Shown here in pieces: positions 34,410-43,554 of a stretch of 64,000 nucleotides of DNA. The DNA is from Peribacillus simplex NBRC 15720 = DSM 1321 (GTDB lineage: Bacteria > Bacillota > Bacilli > Bacillales > DSM-1321): NCBI RefSeq assembly GCF_002243645.1, contig NZ_CP017704.1, forward strand, positions 3,304,001 to 3,368,000, in the 5' to 3' direction. The notes beneath the pieces are model-generated. The model made no database searches. It worked only from the letters and a program-made list of their open reading frames with translations, and had not been told where the DNA came from. Position numbers and translations under genes: made by a program. Numbering within the stretch: the first letter of the stretch is position 1; every line of letters starts with the position of its first letter.

Positions 34410-37400
34410 TTGAAGAAGAATGGGATAAGCAAGCTTTTCTTTGCCATACTGATCGTGCTGTCAACGGTTTTGCCAAATGCAGCCGCTGCAAAAGCAGAAG
34501 GGACAATATCGGTAATGGAAGCGATTAATAATAACAGTGGAACGGCGACGGTGAAGGGATACATCGTCGGTACGGCTAAAAGCGGTACAAGCTATCAACA
34601 AACATCGCCTTTTACTGAAAGTACGAATATAGGTATTGCGGATAGTCCGGATGAAACGGATGTTAAGAAAATCATGCCTGTTCAGCTTCCAGCCGGAAAT
34701 ATCCGAACGGCTTTGAATTTGGTCGAACATCCGGAATTACTCAAAGCGCAGGTGACAATTACGGGGAAGCTGGAAAAGTACTTTTCAGTACCCGGTCTGA
34801 AATCCGCAACGGATTACACGATCATCACTGATGGGGGAACAACTCCTGAACAGCCTGATGTGAAGGTTCTGGACTCCATTGCCGAGGCACGCACGAATAC
34901 TGAAGATGTAGTGCAGGTCGATGGGGTGGTCACCACGGGGCTTGGTTATTGGGGAGGAAAAGGCTTTTATATCCAAGATGAAACGGCTGGACTATATGTT
35001 TATGGTTCTTCGTGGCCTGCGGATGTAAAGCAAGGGGATAAGGTTACTTTAATCGGAAAAGTATCCGCTTATAATAAGGAATTACAAATCCAACCAACCT
35101 CCCTTAAAGTGGTTTCTTCTGGGAATGAACTTCCTGAAATCCAAAAAATTGATGCATCTGGCGTCAATGAGGAAACACAGGGTGAGCTGGTAACCATTGA
35201 AAAAGCGACCATTACAGAATTGGCGGCATCGGGAACATACGGAACATTCGAATTCAAGGCGGAAGATACTGAAGGGAAATCTGTAATCGTTCGCCATGAT
35301 AACCGGACCGGTTCGAGTTATGAAGATTTCCTGAATAGCTTTAAAGTAGGGGATGTCATTTCCGTAACCGGAATCGGATCGAGGTTCAATGACATGTATC
35401 AGTTGAAGCCGCGTGGTATTGAAGATTATGAACTGGTGAACAAACCAGCCGTATACGCGGATATTTTCCCTGGTACGGTAAGTGAAAATACAAAAGTATC
35501 ACTTGAATCTGGTTGGCAAGAAGCGAAAATCCACTATACGCTGGATGGATCCACACCGACGTCTTCAAGTGCCTTGTACACAGAACCTATCATTTTAACG
35601 AAAGATACTGTCATCAAGGCAATCGCTGTCAATGACAAGACATCAGAAGTTTTCACATTTGCCTATACCGTTACCAAAACCAATGAAGTGAAGATTCGTG
35701 ACATTCAGGGGATGAATCATTTTTCATCATATGAAAATCAACTCGTCTCAGGTGTGGAAGGTGTGGTCACTTATGTAAAAGATGCAAATAACTTTTATAT
35801 CCAAGATCCCAACCCGGATAAGGACTTAACGACTTCCGAGGGAATACTAGTGTACAACAAAGCACATGGTCTAAAAGCGGGAGATCATATCAAAGTGGCA
35901 GGTAAAGTCGTCGAGTGGTATATCGAAGGATACACTGAAATGAAAACGACTGATCTGCCAACAACTGAATTGACTAATACGACTATTGAAAAGCTTGGCA
36001 CTGCAGCGATACCAGAACCAATCGTCATTGGAAAAGATGTCATTCCGCCGTCTGAGAACATAGATGATGATAGATTGACAGACTTTAATCCGAGCGAAGA
36101 CGGCATTGATTTCTACGAGAGTCTGGAAGGAATGCTCGTGCAAGTATATAACCCGAAAGTGGTTGCTCCTCAAGACTATGGTGAATTGGTCGTGATTCCA
36201 GGGAATATGGAAACGACGACTGCAGTTGGAGGCGTCAAAATAACAGAAACGGATTTCAATCCTGAAAGAATTACCCTGGATATAAATGATGAATCATTTG
36301 CAGCGAAAACGGGTGATTTCTTTGAAGGCTCGGTTACGGGTGTCATCAGCTATGGATATAGCAACTATAGGGTAGTGACGGATAAAGCTCAGCTGCCGGC
36401 GTTAAAGGATGGCGGTACGGCTCGGGAAGTGACATCTTTAGAGAAGGATGCTGATAAGTTATCGATCGCTTCCTATAATATAGAGAATTTCTCCACTCAA
36501 ACCGCTAATTCTAAAGTTGAAACGATCGCAACATCCATCATTACCAATCTTAAACAACCCGATATCATCGGCGTAACGGAAATGCAAGATAATGATGGGG
36601 CAACAGATAGCGGGACAACGGATTCTGCTCAAAGTGCCAAGAAGTTAACCGACAAAATAAAAGAGCTGGGCGGACCGCAATATCAATTCATCGATATCGC
36701 TCCAGAAGATAAACTTGATGGCGGGGCACCCGGCGGGAATATCCGTGTAGGCTTTTTATATAATGTGGACCGTGTCAAATTGACTGAAGGAACGAAAGGA
36801 ACGGCAACACAGTCCGTGGCTTTCAAAGATGGAAAACTTACCTTGAACCCTGGACGAATCGAGCCTACCGATCCCGCCTTCACTTCAAGCAGGAAGCCTT
36901 TAGCCGCTCAATTCGAATTTAAAGGCGAAAGCGTAGTGGTGGTGGCCAATCATTTTAATTCCAAGGGCGGTGACCAGCCATTATTCGGCAAAAACCAGCC
37001 TCCTTTCCTTTCTAGTGAAACGCAAAGGCTTCAGATTGCCTCCATCGTCAATCGGTTTGTCAGTGATATCAAGTCACAGGATGCCAAAGCGAATATCGTC
37101 TTGCTTGGAGACTTTAATGATTTTGAATTTTCGGCACCGCTTAAAACATTAAAGGGCAAAGATCTAACAAATATGATCGAGAAAGTCCCTTTTGAAAAAC
37201 GTTATTCTTACACATATCAAGGCAATTCACAAGTACTGGACCATATCCTGGTATCGAATAATATGGCCGCGGCCACGAAAGTCGATATTGTCCATATTAA
37301 CTCATCCTTCATGGAAGTTCAGGGAAGAGCAAGCGATCATGACCCTGTATTGATTTCAACCTCGTTATCTGAATCAGGTGGTGTTGAACCTCCTGCTCCA

Positions 37401-38741
37401 GAAAAAACGTATCATGTAACAAACGTTAAAACAAAAAGACTAACGATTGCTTCACCTAGTGTTTTGATCGATCTTGACGAAACATCCAACATCGAAGAAG
37501 GTATCTGGTTAAAAGGTTCATATGCTGTACTCAAAGGCCTTGGGCTGAAGAATGCAGCTGTGACGATAAAACCGGATAAGGAGGGCGCAATCATTGATTT
37601 TGGAGGCATGGCGGTGAAGGAAGTCATCATTGACAACGCCAATGTAAAAGAAATCAGGGGCGCTGAAAACGTTCAGAAATGGTCGGTAACAGAAGGTGTC
37701 GACACATCGAATATCAAGTTTGTCAATTCGAAAGGGGAAGCAATTGCTTCCCCTTTCGACCCTAAAGAAAATCATCCGCCCGTTGTAACGAAAAAACTGG
37801 AAAATCTTGAAGTGAAAGCCGGTTCCAAGGTCACCATCGATTTGAGTGAGCACTTCTCAGATCCAGATGGAGATAAGCTGACCTTTTCATCCACTATCGG
37901 TACAGTCACAGGCCAGACATTAACCCTTCCTGCAAATGAAGCTGGAACATACCTTGTCGCAGTCAAGGCCGAGGACCAGCTATCAGAAGTGGTTGCTCGT
38001 TTCACGTTGACCGTATCGAATGATAAGCCGCTTGAAGCTTATTACGAAACGGCGGCAGGAAAAACGGGAACGGAATTGAAATCGGTTCTGAACTCGATAA
38101 TTAAGGGGCATACGATGTTAACTTATGATCAAGTGTGGAATGCCCTTAAAGAAACGGATGAAGACCCGGTGAACAAACAGAATGTCATCTTGCTTTACTC
38201 TGGAAAATCCATCTCGAAGAACGCGAATGGGGGCAATACCGGACAATGGAACCGCGAACATGTTTGGGCAAAGTCCCACGGTGATTTTGGGACAAGCAAA
38301 GGTCCCGGGACAGACCTTCATCACCTCCGTCCCGCTGATGTGACAGTGAATGGTAAACGGGGCCACCTTGATTTCGACGAGGGCGGTCAAACATATAGTG
38401 GATGTGAATGTAAGTTTGATTCAGATTCATGGGAGCCGCCAGATCATGTTAAAGGCGATATAGCAAGGATGTTATTTTACATGGCCGTCCGGTATGAAGG
38501 AAATGGAGAGTTGGATCTTGAATTATCCGATACAGTCAATACGTATCCGAAGCCGCTTCATGGAAAGCTATCGACACTTTTGAAATGGAATGATCTCGAT
38601 CCAGTCGACGATTTCGAGAGCCATCGCAATGATGTCATTTATGACTGGCAAAATAACCGCAACCCATTCATCGACCATCCTGAATGGGCATCCGAAATTT
38701 GGGGTGCAGCTAAATCCATCGATGAGAAAAAAGCGAGTTAA
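34410..38741 (+). CDS. Very large secreted nuclease with two nuclease domains
   Basis: 1443 residues, TTG start 8 nt after GGAGGGG. Order: signal peptide (1-30), a DUF6359/OB-like N-terminal domain (30-140), an OB-fold as in YhcR (150-240), a chitobiase-C-like beta module (355-425; IHYTLDGSTPTSS), a second OB-fold (430-520), an endonuclease/exonuclease/phosphatase domain (684-985; ASYNIENFS, GVTEMQDNDG, NHFNSKGGD, LLGDFND, RASDHDPVLI), a beta linker, a cadherin-like repeat (1120-1203; DPDGDKLTFSS) and a C-terminal endonuclease I domain (1210-1440; QWNREHVWAKSHG, DLHHLRPAD). Both active sites look intact. With the upstream nucleotidase it could convert external nucleic acid to nucleosides and phosphate. 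No LPXTG anchor is seen. Confidence 0.92.
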   Translation: MKKNGISKLFFAILIVLSTVLPNAAAAKAEGTISVMEAINNNSGTATVKGYIVGTAKSGTSYQQTSPFTESTNIGIADSPDETDVKKIMPVQLPAGNIRTALNLVEHPELLKAQVTITGKLEKYFSVPGLKSATDYTIITDGGTTPEQPDVKVLDSIAEARTNTEDVVQVDGVVTTGLGYWGGKGFYIQDETAGLYVYGSSWPADVKQGDKVTLIGKVSAYNKELQIQPTSLKVVSSGNELPEIQKIDASGVNEETQGELVTIEKATITELAASGTYGTFEFKAEDTEGKSVIVRHDNRTGSSYEDFLNSFKVGDVISVTGIGSRFNDMYQLKPRGIEDYELVNKPAVYADIFPGTVSENTKVSLESGWQEAKIHYTLDGSTPTSSSALYTEPIILTKDTVIKAIAVNDKTSEVFTFAYTVTKTNEVKIRDIQGMNHFSSYENQLVSGVEGVVTYVKDANNFYIQDPNPDKDLTTSEGILVYNKAHGLKAGDHIKVAGKVVEWYIEGYTEMKTTDLPTTELTNTTIEKLGTAAIPEPIVIGKDVIPPSENIDDDRLTDFNPSEDGIDFYESLEGMLVQVYNPKVVAPQDYGELVVIPGNMETTTAVGGVKITETDFNPERITLDINDESFAAKTGDFFEGSVTGVISYGYSNYRVVTDKAQLPALKDGGTAREVTSLEKDADKLSIASYNIENFSTQTANSKVETIATSIITNLKQPDIIGVTEMQDNDGATDSGTTDSAQSAKKLTDKIKELGGPQYQFIDIAPEDKLDGGAPGGNIRVGFLYNVDRVKLTEGTKGTATQSVAFKDGKLTLNPGRIEPTDPAFTSSRKPLAAQFEFKGESVVVVANHFNSKGGDQPLFGKNQPPFLSSETQRLQIASIVNRFVSDIKSQDAKANIVLLGDFNDFEFSAPLKTLKGKDLTNMIEKVPFEKRYSYTYQGNSQVLDHILVSNNMAAATKVDIVHINSSFMEVQGRASDHDPVLISTSLSESGGVEPPAPEKTYHVTNVKTKRLTIASPSVLIDLDETSNIEEGIWLKGSYAVLKGLGLKNAAVTIKPDKEGAIIDFGGMAVKEVIIDNANVKEIRGAENVQKWSVTEGVDTSNIKFVNSKGEAIASPFDPKENHPPVVTKKLENLEVKAGSKVTIDLSEHFSDPDGDKLTFSSTIGTVTGQTLTLPANEAGTYLVAVKAEDQLSEVVARFTLTVSNDKPLEAYYETAAGKTGTELKSVLNSIIKGHTMLTYDQVWNALKETDEDPVNKQNVILLYSGKSISKNANGGNTGQWNREHVWAKSHGDFGTSKGPGTDLHHLRPADVTVNGKRGHLDFDEGGQTYSGCECKFDSDSWEPPDHVKGDIARMLFYMAVRYEGNGELDLELSDTVNTYPKPLHGKLSTLLKWNDLDPVDDFESHRNDVIYDWQNNRNPFIDHPEWASEIWGAAKSIDEKKAS

Positions 38742-38752
38742 ATCGGAGATAG

Positions 38753-38786
38753 AAGGGGAAAGCAGCCTGATGGCTGCTTTTCTCAT
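38753..38786 (+). terminator. Terminator after the nuclease gene
   Basis: GGGGAAAGCAGCC pairs with GGCTGCTTTTCTC around a 4-base loop, followed by a T-rich stretch. The bases to 39040 are AT-rich and hold the sdaAB promoter region. Confidence 0.8.
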
Positions 38787-39040
38787 GCTCTTCTACAAAT
38801 ATAATCATCGAAAGTTAATTATCTTAAAATACTGAAAAATCAAATATTGATTTCGCGTTAAAGAATAAAAATTTTGGTAGGTATGTTATGTAATATATGT
38901 TAATATGGGATATCAATGAAAGGGTTTTCATTGCAGGAATGATAAAAATATTTTAATATAGTAATTATGCCGCTTTTTGATATTCATTCACCCTTAAAAG
39001 ACGGTTAAAAAATATATTGCCAGAAAAGGGGCATTACACA

Positions 39041-39703
39041 ATGAAATACAGATCTGCATTCGATATAATCGGTCCCGTCATGATTGGACCTTCAAGCTCA
39101 CATACAGCAGGAGCTGCCAGAATTGGCAGAGTAGCAAGGACATTATTCGGAAAGCAACCGAAGAAAGCCATTATTTCTTTATATGGTTCTTTTGCAAAAA
39201 CATACAGGGGACACGGTACGGATGTCGCTGTCGTAGGCGGGATATTGGATTTCGATACGGATGATGAACGAATCCCTGCCTCTTTAACGATAGCGGAAGA
39301 AGCCGGTATGGAAGTTTCCTTTACAATCGAGGATACTGTGACGGATCATCCTAATACAGTCAAAATCAGACTGTTCGACGAAGATAAAGAATTAGAACTT
39401 GTTGGGATCTCGATTGGCGGCGGAACGATAGAAATAACGGAGTTGAATACGTTCAAGCTTAAATTGTCAGGTGAAAATCCAGCCATTTTAGTCGTGCATA
39501 ACGATGTGTTTGGAATAATTTCTTCCGTTTCGACAGTGTTGGCTAATCATGAGATTAACGTTGGACATATGGAAGTTTCACGAAAAGATAAAGGTCAAAT
39601 GGCCCTTATGGTGATTGAAGTCGATCAGAAAATCAAGGGCGATGTCATGAAGGAAATTGAAGGATTGGAAAACGTGTCGCAAGTCATAAGGATGGTTGAA
39701 TGA
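39041..39703 (+). CDS. sdaAB: L-serine dehydratase, beta subunit
   Basis: 220 residues from ATG 39041, eight bases after AAAAGGGG. It starts with the family signature MIGPSSSHTAGAARIGR and ends with an ACT-like domain (DVFGIISSVSTVLANHEINV). Together with SdaAA it deaminates L-serine to pyruvate and ammonia using a 4Fe-4S cluster. sdaAA follows 40 bp downstream. Confidence 0.95.
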   Translation: MKYRSAFDIIGPVMIGPSSSHTAGAARIGRVARTLFGKQPKKAIISLYGSFAKTYRGHGTDVAVVGGILDFDTDDERIPASLTIAEEAGMEVSFTIEDTVTDHPNTVKIRLFDEDKELELVGISIGGGTIEITELNTFKLKLSGENPAILVVHNDVFGIISSVSTVLANHEINVGHMEVSRKDKGQMALMVIEVDQKIKGDVMKEIEGLENVSQVIRMVE

Positions 39704-39743
39704 TAATCATTAAAAGTGTTGGCATAGATATGGAGGTAAAAAC

Positions 39744-40619
39744 ATGTTCCGAAATGTAGCAGAGTTGGTTGAACTTGCTGAAAGTAAAAATGTAAAAATC
39801 GCGGAGATCATGATTTTACAAGAAATGGAGTTCTCAAGCCTGTCGAGAGAACAGATCATTGAAAAGATGGACAGGAATTTGACCGTGATGGAACAAGCGG
39901 TGGAAAGAGGTCTGAAAGGTGTGCAATCCGTTACAGGCCTAACGGGCGGAGATGCCGTTCTTTTGCAAAATTATATCAAGTCGGGCAAGGCACTCGCAGG
40001 CGATTTATTATTGGATGCCGTCAGTAAAGCTGTTGCGACGAACGAAGTGAATGCTGCAATGGGAATGATTTGTGCCACTCCGACTGCAGGTTCTGCGGGC
40101 GTTGTTCCCGGTACATTATTTGCCGTGAAAGAAAAATTAAACCCGACCCGAGCAGAGATGATTGAATTTCTTTTCACTTCCGCTGCCTTCGGATTCGTGG
40201 TTGCAAACAATGCTTCCATTTCTGGAGCGGCTGGTGGCTGCCAAGCAGAAGTGGGCTCGGCAAGTGGAATGGCCGCAGCTGCGATAGTAGAACTGGCCGG
40301 CGGTACACCAAGCCAAGCTGCAGAAGCGATGGCGATCACATTGAAAAATATGCTTGGATTGGTTTGTGATCCAGTGGCAGGATTGGTTGAAGTTCCTTGC
40401 GTGAAACGTAACGCAATGGGTGCATCCAACGCAATAACGGCAGCTGATATGGCACTTGCAGGCATTACGAGCCGCATTCCATGTGACGAAGTTATCGATG
40501 CCATGTATAAAATAGGTTTGACCATGCCAGTTGCACTTCGTGAAACGGCAGAAGGCGGCCTGGCTGCGACTCCTACTGGGCGTAGATTGGCAAAGGAAAT
40601 TTTCGGTTCATATAAATAA
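39744..40619 (+). CDS. sdaAA: L-serine dehydratase, iron-sulfur-dependent alpha subunit
   Basis: 291 residues, ATG after GGAGG. Family motifs: MICATPTAGSAGVVPG, SGAAGGCQAEVGSASGMAAA, LVCDPVAGLVEVPCVKRN. The cysteines in ICATPT, GGCQAE, VCDPV and PCVKR fit the cluster ligands. It forms the catalytic unit with SdaAB. A terminator follows at 40625. Confidence 0.95.
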   Translation: MFRNVAELVELAESKNVKIAEIMILQEMEFSSLSREQIIEKMDRNLTVMEQAVERGLKGVQSVTGLTGGDAVLLQNYIKSGKALAGDLLLDAVSKAVATNEVNAAMGMICATPTAGSAGVVPGTLFAVKEKLNPTRAEMIEFLFTSAAFGFVVANNASISGAAGGCQAEVGSASGMAAAAIVELAGGTPSQAAEAMAITLKNMLGLVCDPVAGLVEVPCVKRNAMGASNAITAADMALAGITSRIPCDEVIDAMYKIGLTMPVALRETAEGGLAATPTGRRLAKEIFGSYK

Positions 40620-40624
40620 ACTTT

Positions 40625-40663
40625 CAATCCCATTAACATCAGGTTTGTTAATGGGATTTTTAA
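40625..40663 (+). terminator. Terminator after sdaAA
   Basis: AATCCCATTAAC / GTTAATGGGATT with a 9-base loop and TTTTT. Confidence 0.88.
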
Positions 40664-40922
40664 TTTGTCTTAAAAAATCAACTCCAACCCCATAAACCTG
40701 CTCATTTTTGTACATGAAAAAAGGGATTTAGAGGAAGATGGAGGAATTTGGCGTTTATGTACACGGAGATAGAAACAGCTGTTGAAAAATCTGAATTATC
40801 AGTGAATATGGAACCACAGCAACTTTGTGAGTTATCACTTTCAATGATAAGATGAGTACGAAATTCACTATGGGAAGGATTGATTCTTCATTAATTTTCT
40901 CGAATTAACGTACACGTCGGCA

Positions 40923-41081
40923 ATGGAAAAAGCGATGTTTCAGGCTCATGGAATCGGCTATGCACTATATGCTCAAAAACTGGAGCAACGTATGATGGTT
41001 GAACAAGAACGGGAACAGGATTATCTACAGGGCAGGCGTATTTCTGAGGAGATGAGAGCCAATCTTTTTTTAGGGAGTTAA
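40923..41081 (+). CDS. Small hypothetical protein (52 aa)
   Basis: ORF starting MEKAMFQAHGIGYALYA; the C-terminal half is strongly charged (EQRMMVEQEREQDYLQGRRI). The ATG has no clear ribosome site. An in-frame ATT at 40890 is 11 bases after GGGAAGG and would add 11 residues. A strong terminator follows 48 bp later (41129-41157), which supports a transcribed unit. A second short frame (40757-40855, MYTEIETAVEKSELSV) lies upstream. No family recognised. Confidence 0.45.
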   Translation: MEKAMFQAHGIGYALYAQKLEQRMMVEQEREQDYLQGRRISEEMRANLFLGS

Positions 41082-41128
41082 TTTCGAAGTTATCGAATAA
41101 CATAAAACGAAAAAATCATGAACAAGCG

Positions 41129-41157
41129 AAAGAGCAATCAAAAAGATTGCTCTTTTT
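41129..41157 (+). terminator. Terminator after the small ORF
   Basis: Perfect 11-bp stem AAAGAGCAATC / GATTGCTCTTT with a 5-base loop and a T-run. Confidence 0.85.
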
Positions 41158-41244
41158 GTCCTGCTCTAAAAGGTAATTTTTCCATTTAAAAGAAGGAAAC
41201 AACACTTTTAAATAGAATGTACGTTGATGAAGAGGAGGATGATC

Positions 41245-41766
41245 TTGGTGAAGAGAAGAGCATTACTGGTTTCTGCATTATCGGGATATGAAGAGGAAAT
41301 TGGGCGGTGGCTATGGTGTTTAGAAGATGTTCGCCGTACGCTTATATCGGAATTGACTGGAATCAGCCAAAATATACTCGATTCGAAAATCGATGAAAGG
41401 CAAACGATTGGCTCGATATTATATCACATAGCGCTGATAGAGGCAGATTGGTTATACGAGGAGGTCCTTGTTACGGAATGGGATTCGGAAATATCCGCCT
41501 TGTTTCCATTAGGATGCCGTGCTGAAGATGGCTCCCTAAGCCACATTGAAGGACAAACATTAGAAGAACACTTCTACCGTCTCAATAAGGTACGTGAAGT
41601 ATTTCTTTCAAACTTTCGCACAATGGACCTAACGGATTGGCGAAAACCGAGGGTACTTGAACAATATGACGTCACACCTGAATGGGTCGTTTATCATTTG
41701 ATTGAACATGAATCACATCATAGGGGTCAGATTTTTCAATTGCTGAAGAAATTACGGAATGAATGA
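41245..41766 (+). CDS. DinB/YfiT-like four-helix metalloenzyme
   Basis: 173 residues from TTG 41245, six bases after AGGAGG (GTG 41248 is also possible). DinB-superfamily proteins bind a divalent metal through three His residues: here SILYHIALIEADW and the C-terminal HLIEHESHHRGQI supply them. Members include bacillithiol S-transferases and thiol-dependent hydrolases. It could be a bacillithiol transferase in a Bacillus, but the substrate is unknown. Repeat family 1 starts right after the stop. Confidence 0.85.
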   Translation: MVKRRALLVSALSGYEEEIGRWLWCLEDVRRTLISELTGISQNILDSKIDERQTIGSILYHIALIEADWLYEEVLVTEWDSEISALFPLGCRAEDGSLSHIEGQTLEEHFYRLNKVREVFLSNFRTMDLTDWRKPRVLEQYDVTPEWVVYHLIEHESHHRGQIFQLLKKLRNE

Positions 41767-41769
41767 AGA

Positions 41770-41932
41770 ACGCTTTTCCCGCAGGAGTCTCGTACACCAA
41801 CAGGAGTTTGCTTTGATGCGGCTTGGCAGACAGTCGGAGAAAGGGAGCGGATTTCTGAAATCAACTGAACGTTTATAAAAGAAAAAAACTGTAGGCAAAC
41901 TCGCTTTTCTTCGAGTTTGTCTACAGTCAATT
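41770..41932 (+). repeat. Repeat family 1, chimeric copy D
   Basis: It begins with the end of the GC-rich module seen at 51.9 and 52.4 kb (ACGCTTTTCCCGCAGGAGTC), then continues with the core (GGCTTGGCAGACAGTCGG, AAAGGGAGCGGATTTCTG) and ends with the hairpin that serves brnQ as terminator. Confidence 0.78.
41882..41930 (-). terminator. Terminator after brnQ, carried by repeat copy D
   Basis: Read on the minus strand: CTGTAGACAAACTCG, loop, CGAGTTTGCCTACAG, then TTTTTTTC. It is identical to the galE terminator at 4080-4125. Confidence 0.85.
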
Positions 41933-41954
41933 ATGTCTGAACTGATTTATATCA

Positions 41955-43295
41955 TTAATCTATTTGGTGATTATGACCGAATTTCGACCGTAAGACGCTG
42001 CTGGCATACCCAATGAATCCTCCAACAATGGCAGGGATGATCCATCCTAGTCCTGCCTCATACATAGGAAGTATTGCAGTGAAGAAATCATTGATGAATG
42101 AAATGTGTACACCTGCTCCATTTAATCCATCGAATAAACTGACGATGAATGTTAAAAGTAAACTGCCTTGATAAACTTCAGGTCTTCCTTTAAATAAGGA
42201 ATGAAGAAATGTTAAGAAGATCAAAACAATGGCTAATGGATAAATGGCTGTCATAACAGGTACTGAAATGGCGATTAACTCGGTTAGTCCAATATTGGCA
42301 ATTATTGCACTGAATATGGATAAACTTATGGCAATTGTTTTGTAAGGCAGATTTGGAAATAGCTTATGGAAGTATGTCGAGCAAGATGTAATGAGTCCTA
42401 CGCTTGTCGTTATGCAAGCCACTGTGATCATTAATCCTAATAATAGCCCACCATATGCTCCAAAGTAATAATCCGAGACTTTTGCCAAGACAATGCCTCC
42501 ATTATCCAAGCGTCCAAGTTCCCCAACGCTTGAAGCACCCATATAAGAGAGAGCTGTATAAATAGTAGCAAGGATAACGGCCGCAATGGCAGTCGCTTTT
42601 CCACAAACGATCATTATTTGTTTTTTTGTTTTAGCACCTTTTTCTTTGATGGCATTAATGATGATGATGCCAAAAACAAAAGATGCAAGAGTATCCATCG
42701 TTAAATATCCTTCTCTGAACCCATTGAAAAATGGTTGAACCATATAGTGCTCGGCAGGTGCTTGAAAATCTCCAATTGGATTAACGAAAGCGACTACCAC
42801 CAGGATACCAATGAACGTCAACTTGATGGGTGTTAAAACTTTCCCCACAATTTCGACAATTTTCGCAGGATTGAGCGAAAGAAGGCACGAAACTGTAAAA
42901 AAGATGATAGTGAAGATAAGTAAAGGCAATGGACCTGAATCTTCAGGCAAAAAAGGTTTTACACCGATCTCAAAAGAAACGTTTCCTGTTCTAGGCATTG
43001 CGAATAATGGACCAATGGCTAAATAAAGAACGGTTGTGAATACAATACCAAAGACTGGATGGACACGGCTCGCTAATGATTGTAAGTCATCTTTTCCAGA
43101 AAAACCGAGTGCCAGCACACCAAGTAACGGTAGTCCTACTCCTGTGACCAAAAACCCTGCATTAGCTGACCAGACATTTGTACCTGCTGATTGACCAAGC
43201 ATCGGCGGGAAAATTAAATTCCCTGCCCCAAAGAAAAGGGCAAATAACATGAACCCAATCACTACTATAAATGAAGATGGTACCTTATTAGACAA
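41955..43295 (-). CDS. brnQ: Branched-chain amino acid transport system carrier (LIVCS family)
   Basis: 446 residues with 12 hydrophobic segments. The N-terminus has the BrnQ signature FGAGNLIFPPMLGQSAG; ITSCSTYFHKL lies in the middle. It imports leucine, isoleucine and valine with Na+. A CodY-box-like sequence is at 43344-43358 in its promoter region, which fits control by branched-chain amino acids and GTP. It ends 25 bp before the repeat-borne terminator. Confidence 0.93.
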   Translation of the reverse strand: MSNKVPSSFIVVIGFMLFALFFGAGNLIFPPMLGQSAGTNVWSANAGFLVTGVGLPLLGVLALGFSGKDDLQSLASRVHPVFGIVFTTVLYLAIGPLFAMPRTGNVSFEIGVKPFLPEDSGPLPLLIFTIIFFTVSCLLSLNPAKIVEIVGKVLTPIKLTFIGILVVVAFVNPIGDFQAPAEHYMVQPFFNGFREGYLTMDTLASFVFGIIIINAIKEKGAKTKKQIMIVCGKATAIAAVILATIYTALSYMGASSVGELGRLDNGGIVLAKVSDYYFGAYGGLLLGLMITVACITTSVGLITSCSTYFHKLFPNLPYKTIAISLSIFSAIIANIGLTELIAISVPVMTAIYPLAIVLIFLTFLHSLFKGRPEVYQGSLLLTFIVSLFDGLNGAGVHISFINDFFTAILPMYEAGLGWIIPAIVGGFIGYASSVLRSKFGHNHQID

Positions 43296-43343
43296 AATAA
43301 ACCCTCCGAAAAAACCAAAATTTGCTATTTTAGAAAATTATTA

Positions 43344-43358
43344 AATTTTCTAAAAATT
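43344..43358. promoter_or_regulatory. CodY-box-like site upstream of brnQ
   Basis: AATTTTCTAAAAATT matches the CodY consensus AATTTTCWGAAAATT at 14 of 15 positions. It lies about 50 bp upstream of the start codon. A second weaker half (TTTTAGAAAATTA) overlaps on one side. Confidence 0.6.
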
Positions 43359-43554
43359 AAATATACACTAATACTAAGACCGTACAGTATTATATCTAAA
43401 TTAAATTGATATTTCAATATATTTTTGTTTTTTTATTATTTACCCTGATGATCAGTGATCCGCCCTTACCTTATTTTGAACATATAAAAGCTGCTCATAC
43501 TAATGAAATTCATTTTTGAACAAATGAAATTTAAACGGAAATGAGGGTGCAAAA

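Noticed and set aside
34437-38741. LPXTG or S-layer homology anchor in the large nuclease
   Set aside because: No LPXTG motif or SLH triplet was found; the C-terminus is the endonuclease I domain.
39971-40639. 222-codon frame on the minus strand opposite sdaAA
   Set aside because: It is a shadow of a well supported gene; composition is Ala/Ser/Pro-rich and no ribosome site exists.
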